Shown in pieces: positions 42,376 through 53,725 of a stretch of DNA of 64,000 nucleotides. Location: assembly GCA_936450465.1 (NCBI GenBank), contig OW388293.1, forward strand, positions 48,908,040-48,972,039. The letters are read 5' to 3'. The notes under the pieces were generated by a model, which was given only the letters and a program-made list of their open reading frames with translations, did no database searches and had not been told where the DNA came from. Origin of the DNA: Gibbula magus. Lineage: Eukaryota > Mollusca > Gastropoda > Trochida > Trochidae. The position numbers and the translations under genes were made by a program. The stretch's first letter is position 1. Every line of letters begins with the position of its first letter.

Positions 42376-43510
42376 ATGTTGGTTATCTGTTGTATGGGGC
42401 GGAGATATGGGGAAAGAAATGTTGTCGATAAATTTCCTAATATATTTTGTAAATTTGTTTTAGGTGTTGGTAAACACGTGTCAAGTAATGCAGCTTTAGC
42501 TGAATATGGAAGATTAAGTATTAAAGTTGATTATTATTATAAATGCATCACATTTTGGTGCAAATTGTTAAAAATGCCTAATGATCGTTATCCTAAGCAA
42601 AGTTATATAATTATATTATAGATTAGATGGTGTTGGTAGAATTACGTGGGCTACACAAATACGAAATATTATAATGAGTATGGGTATAGTTATGTTTTGC
42701 TTGCCCAAAACATTGGTAATGTATCTTTGTTTTTATCATCTTTTAAGCAGAGATTGATTGATTGTTCAAAACAAAATATTAACAGTAATATATTAAACTC
42801 ATCGAGACTTTACAATTTAAGAGTATCATATCAAACTTCCATGTAGATAATCACATTCTGAAAATTAAGTTTAAAGATTTGAGGTAATATGTATGTGTAT
42901 TGAAGTTCAGTGCATTACCATTAAAGGGGCAGAAGCACGTTTTTTGGCTGAGATAAGTCGATGAAATATATTTTAAAAATAGTGTTACCAATAGTAAAAC
43001 ACCCTTCTCTCTTCGGAAAATAAAGCTAAAAATAAGTATAAATGGTTCCGTAAAGCCACGGGAATCGTTTTTGTCATTAAGAATAATAAAATTTGTTCAC
43101 AATAAAATGGCCCCCATGCAATGTTTGCTTTATACGCAACACCGTTATTGCCACTAGGAATAATTGGTTTGTGTAATAAGATGTTTTACCCTCTAAAGTA
43201 AATATCATTGACAAATATAATTCGCAAAAAAACGTGCTACTGCCCCTTTAAGATGTAATATGTAGAAGGAAGCTAGTAGCACTGATTTTATTTGTAGAAT
43301 GTGTTGTAGAAATAGTTATGAAAATGAAGTCCACTTTCTTTTTTAATGTGATAAGTATGAAACAATTAGAAAGCAATATTGACATTCATGGAATGAATTG
43401 TCAAACAGTTGCAAACTGATTAAGCTACTAATATCTGATGATGTGTTAGTTTTAAAGAATTGTGCTAAATTTATCAAATCTGCTCTTAAATGTCGTTCAT
43501 CTGTAAACTA
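42376..43510 (+). pseudogene. LINE 3' region with nested MITE
   Basis: The frame 42376-42621 reads FPNIFCKFVLGVGKHVSSNA and AEYGRLSIKVDYYYKCITFW; 42646-42846 reads GYSYVLLAQNIGNVSLFL and SSFKQRLIDCSKQ. Both are conserved parts of non-LTR ORF2 C-termini. After the MITE (42925-43247) the frame resumes with ICRMCCRNSYENEVHFLF, the CX2C...H zinc-knuckle-like block. Frameshifts and stops make it dead. Confidence 0.82.
42925..43247. mobile_element. TTAA MITE family 1, copy d
   Basis: TIR AGGGGCAGAAGCACGTTTTT / AACGTGCTACTGCCCCT; TTAA at 42921-42924 and 43248-43251. Inserted just upstream of the LINE zinc-knuckle-like block. Confidence 0.92.
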
Positions 43511-43632
43511 AGTCATGTCTGTACATATTGCCATTGATAAATTATAGTGTTTTATCAACCTACCAGCCATATAACGTGATACTTAAAACGACCTTTCTAA
43601 ACCGTATCACCCGGTACGAGGGACTTACAACC

Positions 43633-43693
43633 TTGTAATTCCCCCAGGAGGGTTTACACAGACAGTTGTAAACCCTGTTAGAAGGAATTACAA
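43633..43693. repeat. Short palindrome
   Basis: 'ttgtaattccccc.ggagggtttaca' pairs with 'tgtaaaccctgttagaaggaattacaa' around a 7-base loop. Possibly a small foldback element. Confidence 0.65.
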
Positions 43694-43810
43694 TGATTTT
43701 AAACCCTGATATATCTGTTAAGATGACGGCTGAAGAAACTAACTTAGACTAATTTTGAAAAATTTCATAAGTTTACGACAGAATATGTACAGCAAATGTC
43801 TTGCAGAAAG

Positions 43811-43888
43811 TGCGTCTCGAACCCGTATCCACCATCACCTTTAGTTACTGAGTCAGCGCCTCAGACTACTGCGCTAAGGGGGGAGGCG
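43811..43888 (-). mobile_element. tRNA-like sequence (third type)
   Basis: Minus strand: TTAGCGCAGTAGTCTGAGGC (A box) and GGGTTCGAGAC (B box) spaced as in a tRNA with an enlarged middle. Probably a SINE head or tRNA pseudogene; no clean acceptor stem. Confidence 0.5.
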
Positions 43889-44037
43889 AGATATGACGGT
43901 ACAAAAGAAACGCGGCTGTTAACAGGCTGACATCACCGAGGGATCCTCAATATAACGCCAGGGATCCTCAAGATCGTCAATATAACGCGATAACAAGTAA
44001 AAAGCCTGTTTTACACTTAAAAACGGTTGATAATATA

Positions 44038-44139
44038 GATAACCCATTCTACCTCGGATATGGTAAGGTTGTAGACCCTGATAGTTTCCTTCCTATCAGG
44101 GTCCACAACCTTACCATATCCTCGGTATCATGGGTTATC
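44038..44139. mobile_element. Palindromic MITE (~47-bp arms)
   Basis: Arms 44038-44084 and 44093-44139 are near-perfect inverted repeats ('gatatggtaaggttgt' / 'acaaccttaccatatc'; 'gataaccca' / 'tgggttatc'), with an 8-base loop. Confidence 0.8.
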
Positions 44140-44221
44140 CTTATAATTGTATATGGGCCGAAGGCCTACAACACTGAAGTAAACTTCTGTTCTGTTCCAA
44201 ATACTACGCTTTATTCCTTTT

Positions 44222-45975
44222 TAGCTCATCAGGCCTGAAAGGCATGGGATGGCGTCCGTCCATCCGTCCGTCCGTCCGTCCGTAAACTTTTCCGCTTTTT
44301 CGACTTCTTCTCCAGAACCACTGGGTCTAGGTAGCTGAAATTTTGTATACAGACTCCTTGGGCAATGGGGATTCTAAATTGTAGATTTAGTGATCCAGTG
44401 ACCCCAAATAAGGGCCTCACAGGCCATAACCTAAAAACCTATTTTCATCTTCTTCTCCAGAACGACAAGACATAGAAGACTGAAATGTTGTATACAGACT
44501 CTTTAGCCAATGGAGATTCTAAATTGTAGATTTGGTGAACCTGTGACCCAAAATAAGGGCCTCACAGGCCATGACCTAAAATTCTATTTTCTTCTTCTTC
44601 TCCAGAACGAAAAGACCTAGGAGGCTGTCATGTTGTGTAAAGAGTCTTTAACCAATGGAGATTCTAAATTGTAGATTTTGTGACCCTGTAGTCCCAAATA
44701 AGGGCCTCACAGGCCATTACCTAAAATCCTATTTTCATCAGTTTCTCCGGAACAAAAAGACCTAGATCTTTAGCCAATGGGGATTCTAACTTGTAAATTT
44801 GGTGATCCTGTAAAACAACCTTTGAAATTGAATTTTGAACTGATATTTTATGTGCACTTCAATCAAATTTTCCCTAATAAAATACCTGAGAGAGAGTCAT
44901 CTCATCTTTTAGATATGTGAGTCTTAACTTGGGTTTGAGAAATGCAGAATTGAGAAAAAAAAGTAACTTTGCAGTTAATTTTATTCAGTAGGAATGTGAA
45001 ATATATGTCGACTTAAGATTACAATCTACATTGTGGACATGTTTCTCAAATTGATGTAATCAATGTGAAATGAGAACTATTGAATAGCCTATGAACTGAA
45101 TATTGTGACAAGCCACAAAGGAATAAATTGAAGAGGAGTTAAGAATTCTTTTATTTAAGACTATTTTCATTTTCTTCTCCAGAACAAAAATACCTTGAAG
45201 GCTGTCATGTTGTGTAAAGAGTCTTTAGCCAATGGAGATTCTAAATTGTAGATTTGGTGACCCTGTGGTCCCAAATAAGGGCCTCACAGGCCAATACCTA
45301 AAATCCTGTTTTCATCAGTTTCTCTGAAACAAAAAGACCTAGAAGGCTGTAATATTGTGTGCAAACTCTTTAGCCAATGGGGATTCTAACTTGTAAATTT
45401 GGTGATCCTGTGACCCCAAATATGGGCCGCAGCCTAAAAAAACCCTTTGAAATTGAATTTTGAACTGATATTTTATGGCACTTCAATCAAATTTTCCCTA
45501 ATAAACAAAACAAAAAAATCTATTTTCATCTTCTTCTCCAGAACAAACTAGAAGTAATATTGCGTTAAGAATGTTTAGATGTTTGGATGAAAAGGCTAAG
45601 AACCGATAAAATTGTGCAAAGATTATTTAGCCAAGGTGATTCTAAATTGTACTATGTACCATGAGATTCATCACATTGTCTGTTCTCTCTAAGCCTTATA
45701 CAGTTAGATCAGTGATGCCAGTGTTTTGTGCAAGGCAGAGGCTATTACATAATGTGGCTGTAAAAGCACAGCTGGCTTGTAACCAGAGCCAAGGGGTCAG
45801 CATATTGCATAATCTCCTGTGTGTTGACCTTGCTGAGTGCTCTCTCTCTCTCACTTTCAAGACGAAGATTTGTCAGGGCTAGGGATTATGCATTATATTG
45901 AGACAATATGTTTCTGTCTTCATCATCAAACAATATAAACCCTGATGAGCTACAGAGCCCATGGCTCTATTTTTC
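44222..45975 (-). repeat. GGAC-tract interspersed repeat, copy 2 (internally duplicated)
   Basis: Begins on the plus strand TTAGCTCATCAGGCCTGAAA, then GTCC units (44256-44283), followed by repeated 'ttctccagaac' / 'attctaaattgtagattt' / 'agggcctcacaggcc' units. It ends GATGAGCTACAGAGCCCATG. A ~600-bp internal duplication repeats 'ctttgaaattgaattttgaa' at 44820 and 45447. The plus frame 45661-45882 is inside it. Confidence 0.85.
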
Positions 45976-45979
45976 TGAA

Positions 45980-46660
45980 TAACAATTCAGTGACATTGCA
46001 AACTTCTTTTGTCCTATGGAGATATTATGTCTTTAAATGGAACCAAGATAAAAATACCCTTTGTCAACAACTTTCCGGGATGAAATAATTGTATAATGAA
46101 GCTTGTCACCTCAAGTATTGTCATCTTTATCGAAATACGTTAGCGTTGTAATGTAACAATTAGTTGTCAATATGCTGGTCTAATGTAGACATTGTCATGC
46201 TATACAGATGAGAATGTTATTCTGAGACGTCGTTATACTAATGGGATGAATGATATACATGTATAATGATTACACGCGTGGGGGCTTCACTGACATAGAT
46301 TGATTCCGTGTACCGCTGTTACCATTGAATATGATGACAGTGACTTTGTGTGGAGTTTTGAGTTTCATGATATATATTTTCCTTCATTCTCCCTGAAGAT
46401 GAAATGAAACCGGTTGGAGAATATATATACGACATTTAAGAGCACATTTGATAAATTTATCACATTCTGTCAAATTGTAAGAATATATATAATTTCATGT
46501 TCATTTGGCTCCTTATTTTTGGTTTATTTTTATTTTATTTTGGTACAGAAATGAGTATACACAGGTGCTATGGTTTGACTAACTGTTATTGCCAGCAAAA
46601 TTGTGTATGTAAACATGTGAGGATTTAGAAAATAATCGAAGTTTTATTCACTTTCGACAT
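45980..46660. other. Mostly featureless; one hairpin-like motif
   Basis: 46388-46420 'attctccctgaagatgaaat' then 'gaaaccggttggagaat' has 7-bp complementary ends; it recalls the stem-loop plus GAAAC signature near retroelement 3' ends but no element is visible. Confidence 0.4.
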
Positions 46661-46664
46661 TAAT

Positions 46665-46890
46665 AATAATAAAATGTCCATTTGTAGAGCGCACTTATCC
46701 ACGTTGATCAAGGCGCTAAAGGAGTATTATTACCCTGGTCTAACCCAAGCTGACATATTTGTCACTAGAAGGTCACCTTCATCACAGCCGTTACCAGGTA
46801 CCCATTTGCTGCTGGGTGAACAGAGGAACATTTTGAATAAAGTCACTTATCCAGGAAGACACCATAAGCCTCTAAACTTTAATTATTTCT
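46665..46890 (-). mobile_element. SINE body/tail fragment (5S-derived family)
   Basis: Shares 'taccaggtacccatttgctg' and a tail 'gagcgcact...' preceded by TTATTATTATT (minus strand) with 23660-24065; lacks the 5S head. The plus frame 46674-46925 is not a gene. Confidence 0.7.
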
Positions 46891-46899
46891 TCTTGAATC

Positions 46900-47760
46900 C
46901 TGAAGATCAAGTGATAGTATTTTAGTTTGTTGAAAAATCGTGCATCTCAATATGGATACACTGGAATCAGACTCAGGGGAATTTTAAGCCCAGGTGTTAA
47001 AGCTCTCAATAAAACTGACAGTGTATATAACTGCTGATCAAACATAAGATGAAAATGGAGAGTAACTGAATTTACCGTAACGCATCTATAACGGTCAGTT
47101 TACGACATGCCGTATTATTTCATTGTCTACTATATGTAAAACATTTATTACACTCTGCAATTATAGATTGAAAATGTCTAAAAATCAGGTATATGCCGTC
47201 AAGGTTTCATTGGAATTCACAAATACCTTATGACTAGGCGTCAGGTTCGTCTAAAACTTGATTAAATACATTCAATGATCCATAGTTATAGTTTCAAAAA
47301 AGATTTCATCTAACAACTGAGCCCATGATATTACTTTTTCTGAACTATCTAAGATATATGTGGTTGTGGAGGTTTTTCTTAAAAAAGTCCTGAAATATAT
47401 TTAATTTCAAATTGTACGGTAACTTTTTAAAATATAAAATGTTCATCCATACCAGTTTTTGATGAAATGATATCAGAATTGATCTATACGACGTTATGGA
47501 AAACGCAAGTTTTATTTAAGTATGCGAAGTCGGTAAGAACTACGACGAAATGTCAATGTTTCATTTTAGTCATTTTCCTTATCACACACATATATATAGA
47601 CAATTAAACAACCATGCCATCTGTACACCTTTCCCCGATTTATTCGATCTCCAAGAAGCTGAGAAGTTGACAAGAGGACGAAAAAGGTGAGCACACGTGA
47701 ACTATTGCATTTCCTACTTTGTGCACCGTGCTCGATTTTCCAACGTTTCTTTTCTTGGAT
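46900..47760. other. No recognisable feature
   Basis: AT-rich spacer with no repeat partner and no exon-like segment seen. Confidence 0.4.
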
Positions 47761-47763
47761 TGT

Positions 47764-47987
47764 CAACCTGTGTTCTACGTCACAATTCGTTCAGTCAACC
47801 TGTGTCCTACGTCACAATTCGTTTGATCAACTTGTGTCCTACGTCACAATTCGTTTGATCAACTTGTGTCCTACGTCACAATTCGTTTGATCAATGTGTG
47901 TCCTACGTCACAATTCGTTTGATCAAATTGTGTCCTACGTCACAATTCGTTTGATCAACCTGTGTCCTACGTCACAATTCGTTATGT
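47764..47987 (+). repeat. 32-bp minisatellite, 7 units, CRE-like core
   Basis: Exactly seven 32-bp units, each CAA..TGTGT.CTACGTCACAATTCGTT. Units 2-6 are nearly identical; the outer units vary at the right end. Every unit carries CTACGTCAC, containing the CGTCA half-site bound by CREB/ATF proteins. Non-coding. Confidence 0.95.
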
Positions 47988-47989
47988 AC

Positions 47990-49020
47990 GAAAGAAAGGG
48001 AACTCTAAAGTTATGACAATACTTATTGCCTATCGCCATGGTAGATGTCTTTGAACCAACATTACAATGTCACGAACGTGACATGATATGAACATTATTA
48101 CTTAAATGTCATGTGGTAAATGAATGACCTTTGCGTTTGTACTGAAAACACTTCCGCGTGTCAAAGAAAAATGGGGCAAGAATAATGTTATACGGTTTGC
48201 TTGGCTTGTAAAAAGCTGAGGTCTTGCTTCTCTGGAGCAATATTATACTGCGAAATATGATACATGTATACATGGCAAAATAACCATAGACGTATGCCAG
48301 TTATTTATCGTTCTGTTAAAAACAATTCAACTGAAAAAAAGTTTCTATAAACCCTTCTGGACTTATCTAATAATTTAATTTCCAAAGTGTTTGACTTTAG
48401 TCCAAGTATCTCTGCGACTTCTTTTTTGTGAGCTCTTGGTAAGAACGAAAGAGTCTTGTATTTGTGACTCCAATTTCATTTCGACAAATAATACACCAGT
48501 AGGCTTATCTTGTCTTCTTAAACATTCAAACAGCAAGGAGAGATTGTAAGGGCGCTTCTGTTACCCCCGTTCTGTGACTACCATTGTATTGTTTCCCGGG
48601 GATTAAAGTGTCATCCCTATTGAATTGAATAATTTTTTATTTCGTTACCGATTGCGTATGATTATTTTAAATATATAAATGACATTGTAAAATTCCCCTG
48701 ACAAATTTACTTTTCAACAATGCTAAATTAATACCGAGTCCGAATGCGTTAGCTGGGATTTTAACGCTGAAATGTACGAGTGCTACAATGAACATATAAT
48801 GTAACACGGCCATTATTGAACTATCTTTTTGCATAATTATTTCTACGTATCTGATCGAAATAAAACTGTATTACCGTGTACACATTCACCCTGCTCCATC
48901 CAGTAAGACCTCAAATTCCCTGATTGTGTAAGGCGCTTTGACTCGTAACGATAAAATTAACCAGACAATGAAATGACAGTCGATCAATCAAATCAGTCCC
49001 AGGATGAGAAGACCTATGAG
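47990..49020. other. No recognisable feature
   Basis: AT-rich, no repeats detected by eye. Confidence 0.4.

Positions 49021-49022
<2 letters not shown>

Positions 49023-49079
<57 letters not shown>
49023..49079 (+). repeat. (AT)n microsatellite
   Basis: 57 bp of uninterrupted AT. Confidence 0.97.
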
Positions 49080-49080
<1 letters not shown>

Positions 49081-49327
49081 GCACCTACAGGTGATTTAGA
49101 GATTGCCGCGTAACTAGCCGCTGAGGGTTACGAGTCAAACGCGTTTAACACAATCAGGGAATTCGGATTTGTCTAACGGATAAATCTACCATAATTGTAC
49201 AATATGGTTACATTTTGGTTTCGTGATCTTGATCAGGCAGCCAGCAACCACCACATTTACAAGGAGTCTTACGAAGTGATATTTTACCCTTGGTTATCGT
49301 ATACAAAATATTAACCCCATATGTTAA

Positions 49328-49666
49328 AGGGGCAGTAGCACGTTTTTTTCGCTGAAAAATGTCGATGAAATGTATTTGGAAAATAGTGTCACCAATAGTA
49401 AAACACCCTTCTCTCTTTCAGAAAAACAAGTTTAAAATGAGTGTACATGTTCCGGAGAGCCATGAGAATCGTTTTTGTCATTAAAAATAATAAAATGTGT
49501 TCACAATAAAAATTTTGCTTTATACGCAACATCGTCATTACCACTATGGATAATTGGTTTGTGTGATAAGATGGTTTACCCTCTTAAGTAAATATAAATG
49601 GCATAAACTATCATTTTAAATTGGAAATTTGAAAAAATAAAATTTGAAAAAAGTGCTACTGCCCCT
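49328..49666. mobile_element. TTAA MITE family 1, copy e
   Basis: TIR AGGGGCAGTAGCACGTTTTT / AAAAGTGCTACTGCCCCT; TTAA at 49324-49327 and 49667-49670. Confidence 0.92.
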
Positions 49667-49818
49667 TTAAGATGCATATCCCAAATGAGTTTACAACCGA
49701 GTTGGTTTACGAAAGGAAACGTTTTCATGGTTGAGATGGCTGGATTTGAACTTTAAACCCTTCTCTCTTTACACCGGGCGCTCTACCTCCAGACTTCTGA
49801 GGAATTAGCTGAAGTCCA

Positions 49819-49927
49819 GGGCCCATATTTTCGAAGCTGTCTTAGTGCTAAGACAGTCGTAAGTCAATGTTAATGTATGGCACTTACGACTATCTTAGCG
49901 CTAAGACAGCTTCGAAAATATGGGTCC
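49819..49927. mobile_element. Palindromic MITE (~46-bp arms)
   Basis: Arms 49819-49864 and 49882-49927: 'cccatattttcgaagctgtc' and 'ttagtgctaagacag' repeat inverted around a 17-base loop. Only a few mismatches, so relatively young. Confidence 0.88.
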
Positions 49928-50489
49928 AGGATATTACTATATTTACAGTCATATGTTTTTTGCCTCAATATAACGCTAGGGAGAAAGATATACTCGCTAT
50001 AATGCAGAATTGAGGAATTAAAATTTAGAAAATGTAAAATTTGAAATTTGACGGTTTATTAATTGGAGAAAACACTACTCCCTGGTCTTCTGCTTAAAGA
50101 AAAACCTCAAAATCAGGAAGATTCATACCTCGGAGCCATGCTTTCTCCTTCTCAATTGTAATCAAGCTTAAGTTTAACAACATGCAAATATGCACACTTC
50201 TCATTTTGCTAAGGCAGTGCTAAGTAATTTATCTGATCTACGTATCTGGTTACATTAACGGGTACACTTCCAGGTCATATTTTATAGGTAATTTTCACTG
50301 GAATAAGTACAGACTTAAATGGCTTATAAAGTCATGAAAATGTCGCATTTTTGCACTGTATTGTTCCTTTTGCTTGCCAATAGATCGATACCTCAACAGT
50401 AGATATGATTACACAGTTGCAATATTTAATGCGATTTAACACAATGAGGATTCCTCTTGAAGGCAACGTATACATAACACGGGTTTTAA

Positions 50490-50541
50490 CTTCTTTATGT
50501 ATATTTCAAATGGAAAATTATTTCAGATTTCGAGGATATTG

Positions 50542-50580
<39 letters not shown>

Positions 50581-51227
50581 TGTCCAGTGATTCCTTGCAG
50601 GATAAACTGTTGGAAATCTGGAATAATGACATTATAAGGGAAGAAAATAAAAGTGTTAAATTGTGGATGAAAAAAGAAGATTGGTTGATAAATCTGCCTT
50701 TGGCAAGACAATCAAATGTACAGAAGAAGAAAGAAAATATTGCATACAAAGGACGTAAGCAGGTCGGAAACCACAGATTTCGCAAGGAGAGAGGAAATCG
50801 TAACAGAAGACCACTTGAAGTTCCAAACAGAGACAAATATATGGATCAAACTGATTATCATCACTACGAATCAGATGGGTCCTTCTCAATAGAGGTGATG
50901 AATCAGTCCCCAGTGTTATCATCAACTGAGGACTTAGACCAAACCAACACAAGTGCAACCGACCAAACCACTGTGTCACCAACAGAAACAACAAACATTG
51001 ACTTTAATAACACCTCTTTAGATTCCTCTCCAAACACCATGAAAAAAGGTCTTTGGAGTAAATTTGATTTTATAAGAAGAACTTTTTCAAGAAGCACAAA
51101 ATCGTATACTCCTCGAAACTACATGTATGCGAGAAATGTCAATTATGCAATTGAAACAAATGATCAATTCATTGACTGTGGGCCAGGATGTGAGACCTGC
51201 AATGACTCAAATTTTAATCCCTCGTAA
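50490..51227 (+). CDS. Uncharacterised ORF, possibly a Penelope-like retroelement fragment
   Basis: From the Met at 50580 the ORF is 215 codons; the frame is open upstream to 50490, passing in frame through an (AT)n tract read as YIYIY. An acceptor-like AATTATTTCAG precedes FEDID at 50527. It is Lys/Glu-rich at first (KLLEIWNNDIIREENKSVK, WMKKEDWLINLP), Ser/Thr/Asn-rich in the middle, basic again (WSKFDFIRRTFSRSTKSY), and ends with Cys in CGPGCETCN. No signal peptide, membrane segment or family I can name. About 130 bp after the stop lies a stem-loop followed by GAAA, as seen at 3' ends of Penelope-like elements. Alternatives: a real terminal exon of a host gene, or a non-autonomous retroelement ORF. 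Confidence 0.45.
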
Positions 51228-51348
51228 ATAGTTTATTGTGTGCTAATCAAGCTAACCACTTGTCACTTACCAATCAATCAACGTCTATTGTACATTGTTT
51301 AAGCTACCTATATATTCGCCATGTTGAAAATGCTCCACACTGTTGAAA

Positions 51349-51427
51349 AGACTTGTAAACAAGTCGAAATGCGACGCATCCAGTCATCATTAAAATGATA
51401 TCTACAGCAAGTGTCGTCTGAAGTATT

Positions 51428-51440
<13 letters not shown>
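51349..51440 (+). other. Stem-loop plus GAAA motif and retroelement-like 3' tail
   Basis: GACTTGTAAACAAGTC (6-bp stem, 4-base loop) followed by GAAA, a TGC/GCA stem and TC. A CTGTTGA sits 5' of the stem where a hammerhead would have CTGATGA. Then comes the segment shared with 41741-41785 and an AT tract. Reads as the 3' end of an element whose body is 50490-51227. Confidence 0.45.

Positions 51441-51481
<41 letters not shown>
51436..51481 (+). repeat. (AT)n microsatellite
   Basis: About 46 bp of AT immediately after the shared 3' segment. Confidence 0.95.
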
Positions 51482-51486
<5 letters not shown>

Positions 51487-51489
51487 ACA

Positions 51490-52390
51490 TAAGTCACCTA
51501 TAGACTAGTGAGATCCACATGAGAACTCATTTCGTGCACAAGTGTATACGACTTCAAAACTACGATTTAATTCAAATGAGTATGCACAACAAAACAACAC
51601 ACTTCCCACGAATAATGTTTGAAGACAATATTGTCCGCCATCAGTCGACTTAGAGTGTGTTTGCAGGTGAAATATAATGTCGACCATGTAGATTATGGCT
51701 ATAGACAATACTAATTGGAACATGCCGTTCTTTCTCCAGGTTGGCTCCAGTCAATTGGGAACACTTAGCTAATTGCCTGTTTAATTGATGTCGACAACTG
51801 CTGAACCGAGAAGACCATTCATTGAAACCAGATCCAAAGTTAGCTCCTGTAATTGAGTTCTGACAATGGATACAATGTCTTCTGTTTTGGTATCAGCTAA
51901 AATAAGGAGACATCGTTGCAGTGGGTTTGAGATAATTGCCTGGCTCAGTTCGGTGTTAGCGACTATTGTTGTACCTCATTTAAACTCCCGTCCTGGTAAG
52001 ATAGCAATTGTGGCGTGGGTGTTTGTACATAAAAATAGAAGTTGATGATCAATGCAATTTATTTTCAAGGGGAATAGTTTCAATCATAATTGCTTATTTC
52101 ATAAATCTTTTACAAAGCACACCTACACTTTAGTATTAGCCCCGAGAACAAGTCGATAAGGTTTTTTTTTTATCAGATCGGTCAGTAGAAATAAAAACTA
52201 AAACTTATCTTTGATAAATTTTTTAAGATGGTGATGGAAAAGTGCTTAGTTGAGTATTATGGAAACCTTGACAATAACTTCTAAAACAAAATCCATTTTA
52301 TAATTTGTGTTGTTGCGGAAACATATCACTCGGTTGTTTAAAAACACCTACACGTTGAGAATTGTCACATATTTTCATCATATATCCTTC
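51490..52390. other. No recognisable feature
   Basis: The minus frame 51505-51723 and plus 52307-52513 carry no known motif. Confidence 0.4.
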
Positions 52391-52397
52391 TCTTTAA

Positions 52398-52737
52398 AGA
52401 AACCTGAAGCACGTTTTTGCTTTATTATATGTTCAAATTTGCCATTTATAACAAAGGTTTATACTAAAAGGGAAAACAGCTCATTGCACGAACCTATTTC
52501 CCATATATTCTGAAGTAGAAAATGGCGTCACGTATAAAAAAGAAACTGCTAGCGGCTATTATAATGTGAACACCTTTTAATAATTCGAGGATGGGAAATT
52601 GATCCGCGTTGTTTCACCGATCTATAACCATTCCTTGTAGAAATCGATTAACTGATTGATGACAATTGTTTGCAATAGGTAACATATTTGTTCATATCAT
52701 GAGATATCTTTCTATTAGAAAACGTGCTACAGCCTCT
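52398..52737. mobile_element. TTAA MITE family 1, diverged copy f
   Basis: TTAA at 52394-52397 and 52738-52741; left 'ctgaagcacgtttttgc', right 'acgtgctacagcctct'. The interior is only weakly similar to the other copies. Confidence 0.65.
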
Positions 52738-53379
52738 TTAAAGTGAAAGCAGTAAATGACAGTCTGTTGACACATATACATGTACACGTCGCTATTTTAA
52801 CAAATAAAAATAAGATTTTTAAAACGGATGACAACCATTTAATGTTGTATCAAATTAGATGATATGATTAATAAATTACAAGAACATAATAAGGAGTTTA
52901 AGTTACCTAAATCATGAAATTCTGAGCGAATATATTTTTCCTAATAAGAACACATATGAGGCTTCCGATTCCTTCAAAAACTATCCCTATGGGTACAAAT
53001 TGTGTACAAAAATGCTAAATTACACACATGGCAGCGGACGAAGTGGGTCGCACGATATCCGAACATTACAATCCTTCGTACACTTAATTTGTCGCGCGAG
53101 AATCACGTGCTAAAACCACTTACGGCTCAAAATCCGTCATACAATAAGTCTTCATTCATTCACCTGTGAAGGGACCACAAACGTGTTAAAAAAATAACTT
53201 GAACTTCATGAATAAAACTTTCAATTTTTCAATTTATTTAACTCAGAATTACTGAGATGTAAATCAGTTATTACAACTCTTTGCCTCTTTGAATTGAAAA
53301 ATATAAAGACACTTTATCCGTGAGGACACATCCAAGGTCTCCTGGACATAGTGTCCTAAGTATATTTCTCGATACAATT

Positions 53380-53485
53380 CATCCTCTGTTACCCATGGTT
53401 TTATATATGCTCCGTTACTCTCCACTATATCACCCCTTGGAAACCTTATCAGGGGAATCTGTTCTCAAATTACCCGCCCTCATGA
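53380..53485 (+). repeat. Partial copy of the 16518-16855 element
   Basis: 'ttttatatatgctccgttac', 'tctccactatatcacccct' and 'ctcaaattacccgccc' match the minus strand of 16.76-16.86 kb. Confidence 0.75.
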
Positions 53486-53494
53486 ATGGGAATG

Positions 53495-53725
53495 GCCCTA
53501 TGGGGGTTTCAGATTTTAAAAATTATTAATGTTTGTTTCCATGGCAACAATTTGGACTTAATCTATTTGAAGAGGTAGGGTTTGTTTCTCTAAAAATCAC
53601 CAATCACTAATCCTCACCAAATTTAGTATGCTACCTCCCCATACCATGTAAATGTGCCTTTTGGGATTTGAACTTTTAAATTTTAATTTTGTTCTGTTTC
53701 CATGGCAACAACATGGACAACATGA
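53495..53725 (+). repeat. Degenerate ~160-bp tandem duplication
   Basis: 'tgtttccatggcaacaa' followed by 'ttggac' / 'catggac' occurs at 53535 and 53694, each preceded by an AT-rich 'ttttaaa' stretch and a 'gggtttcag' / 'gggatttgaa' box. Confidence 0.65.
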
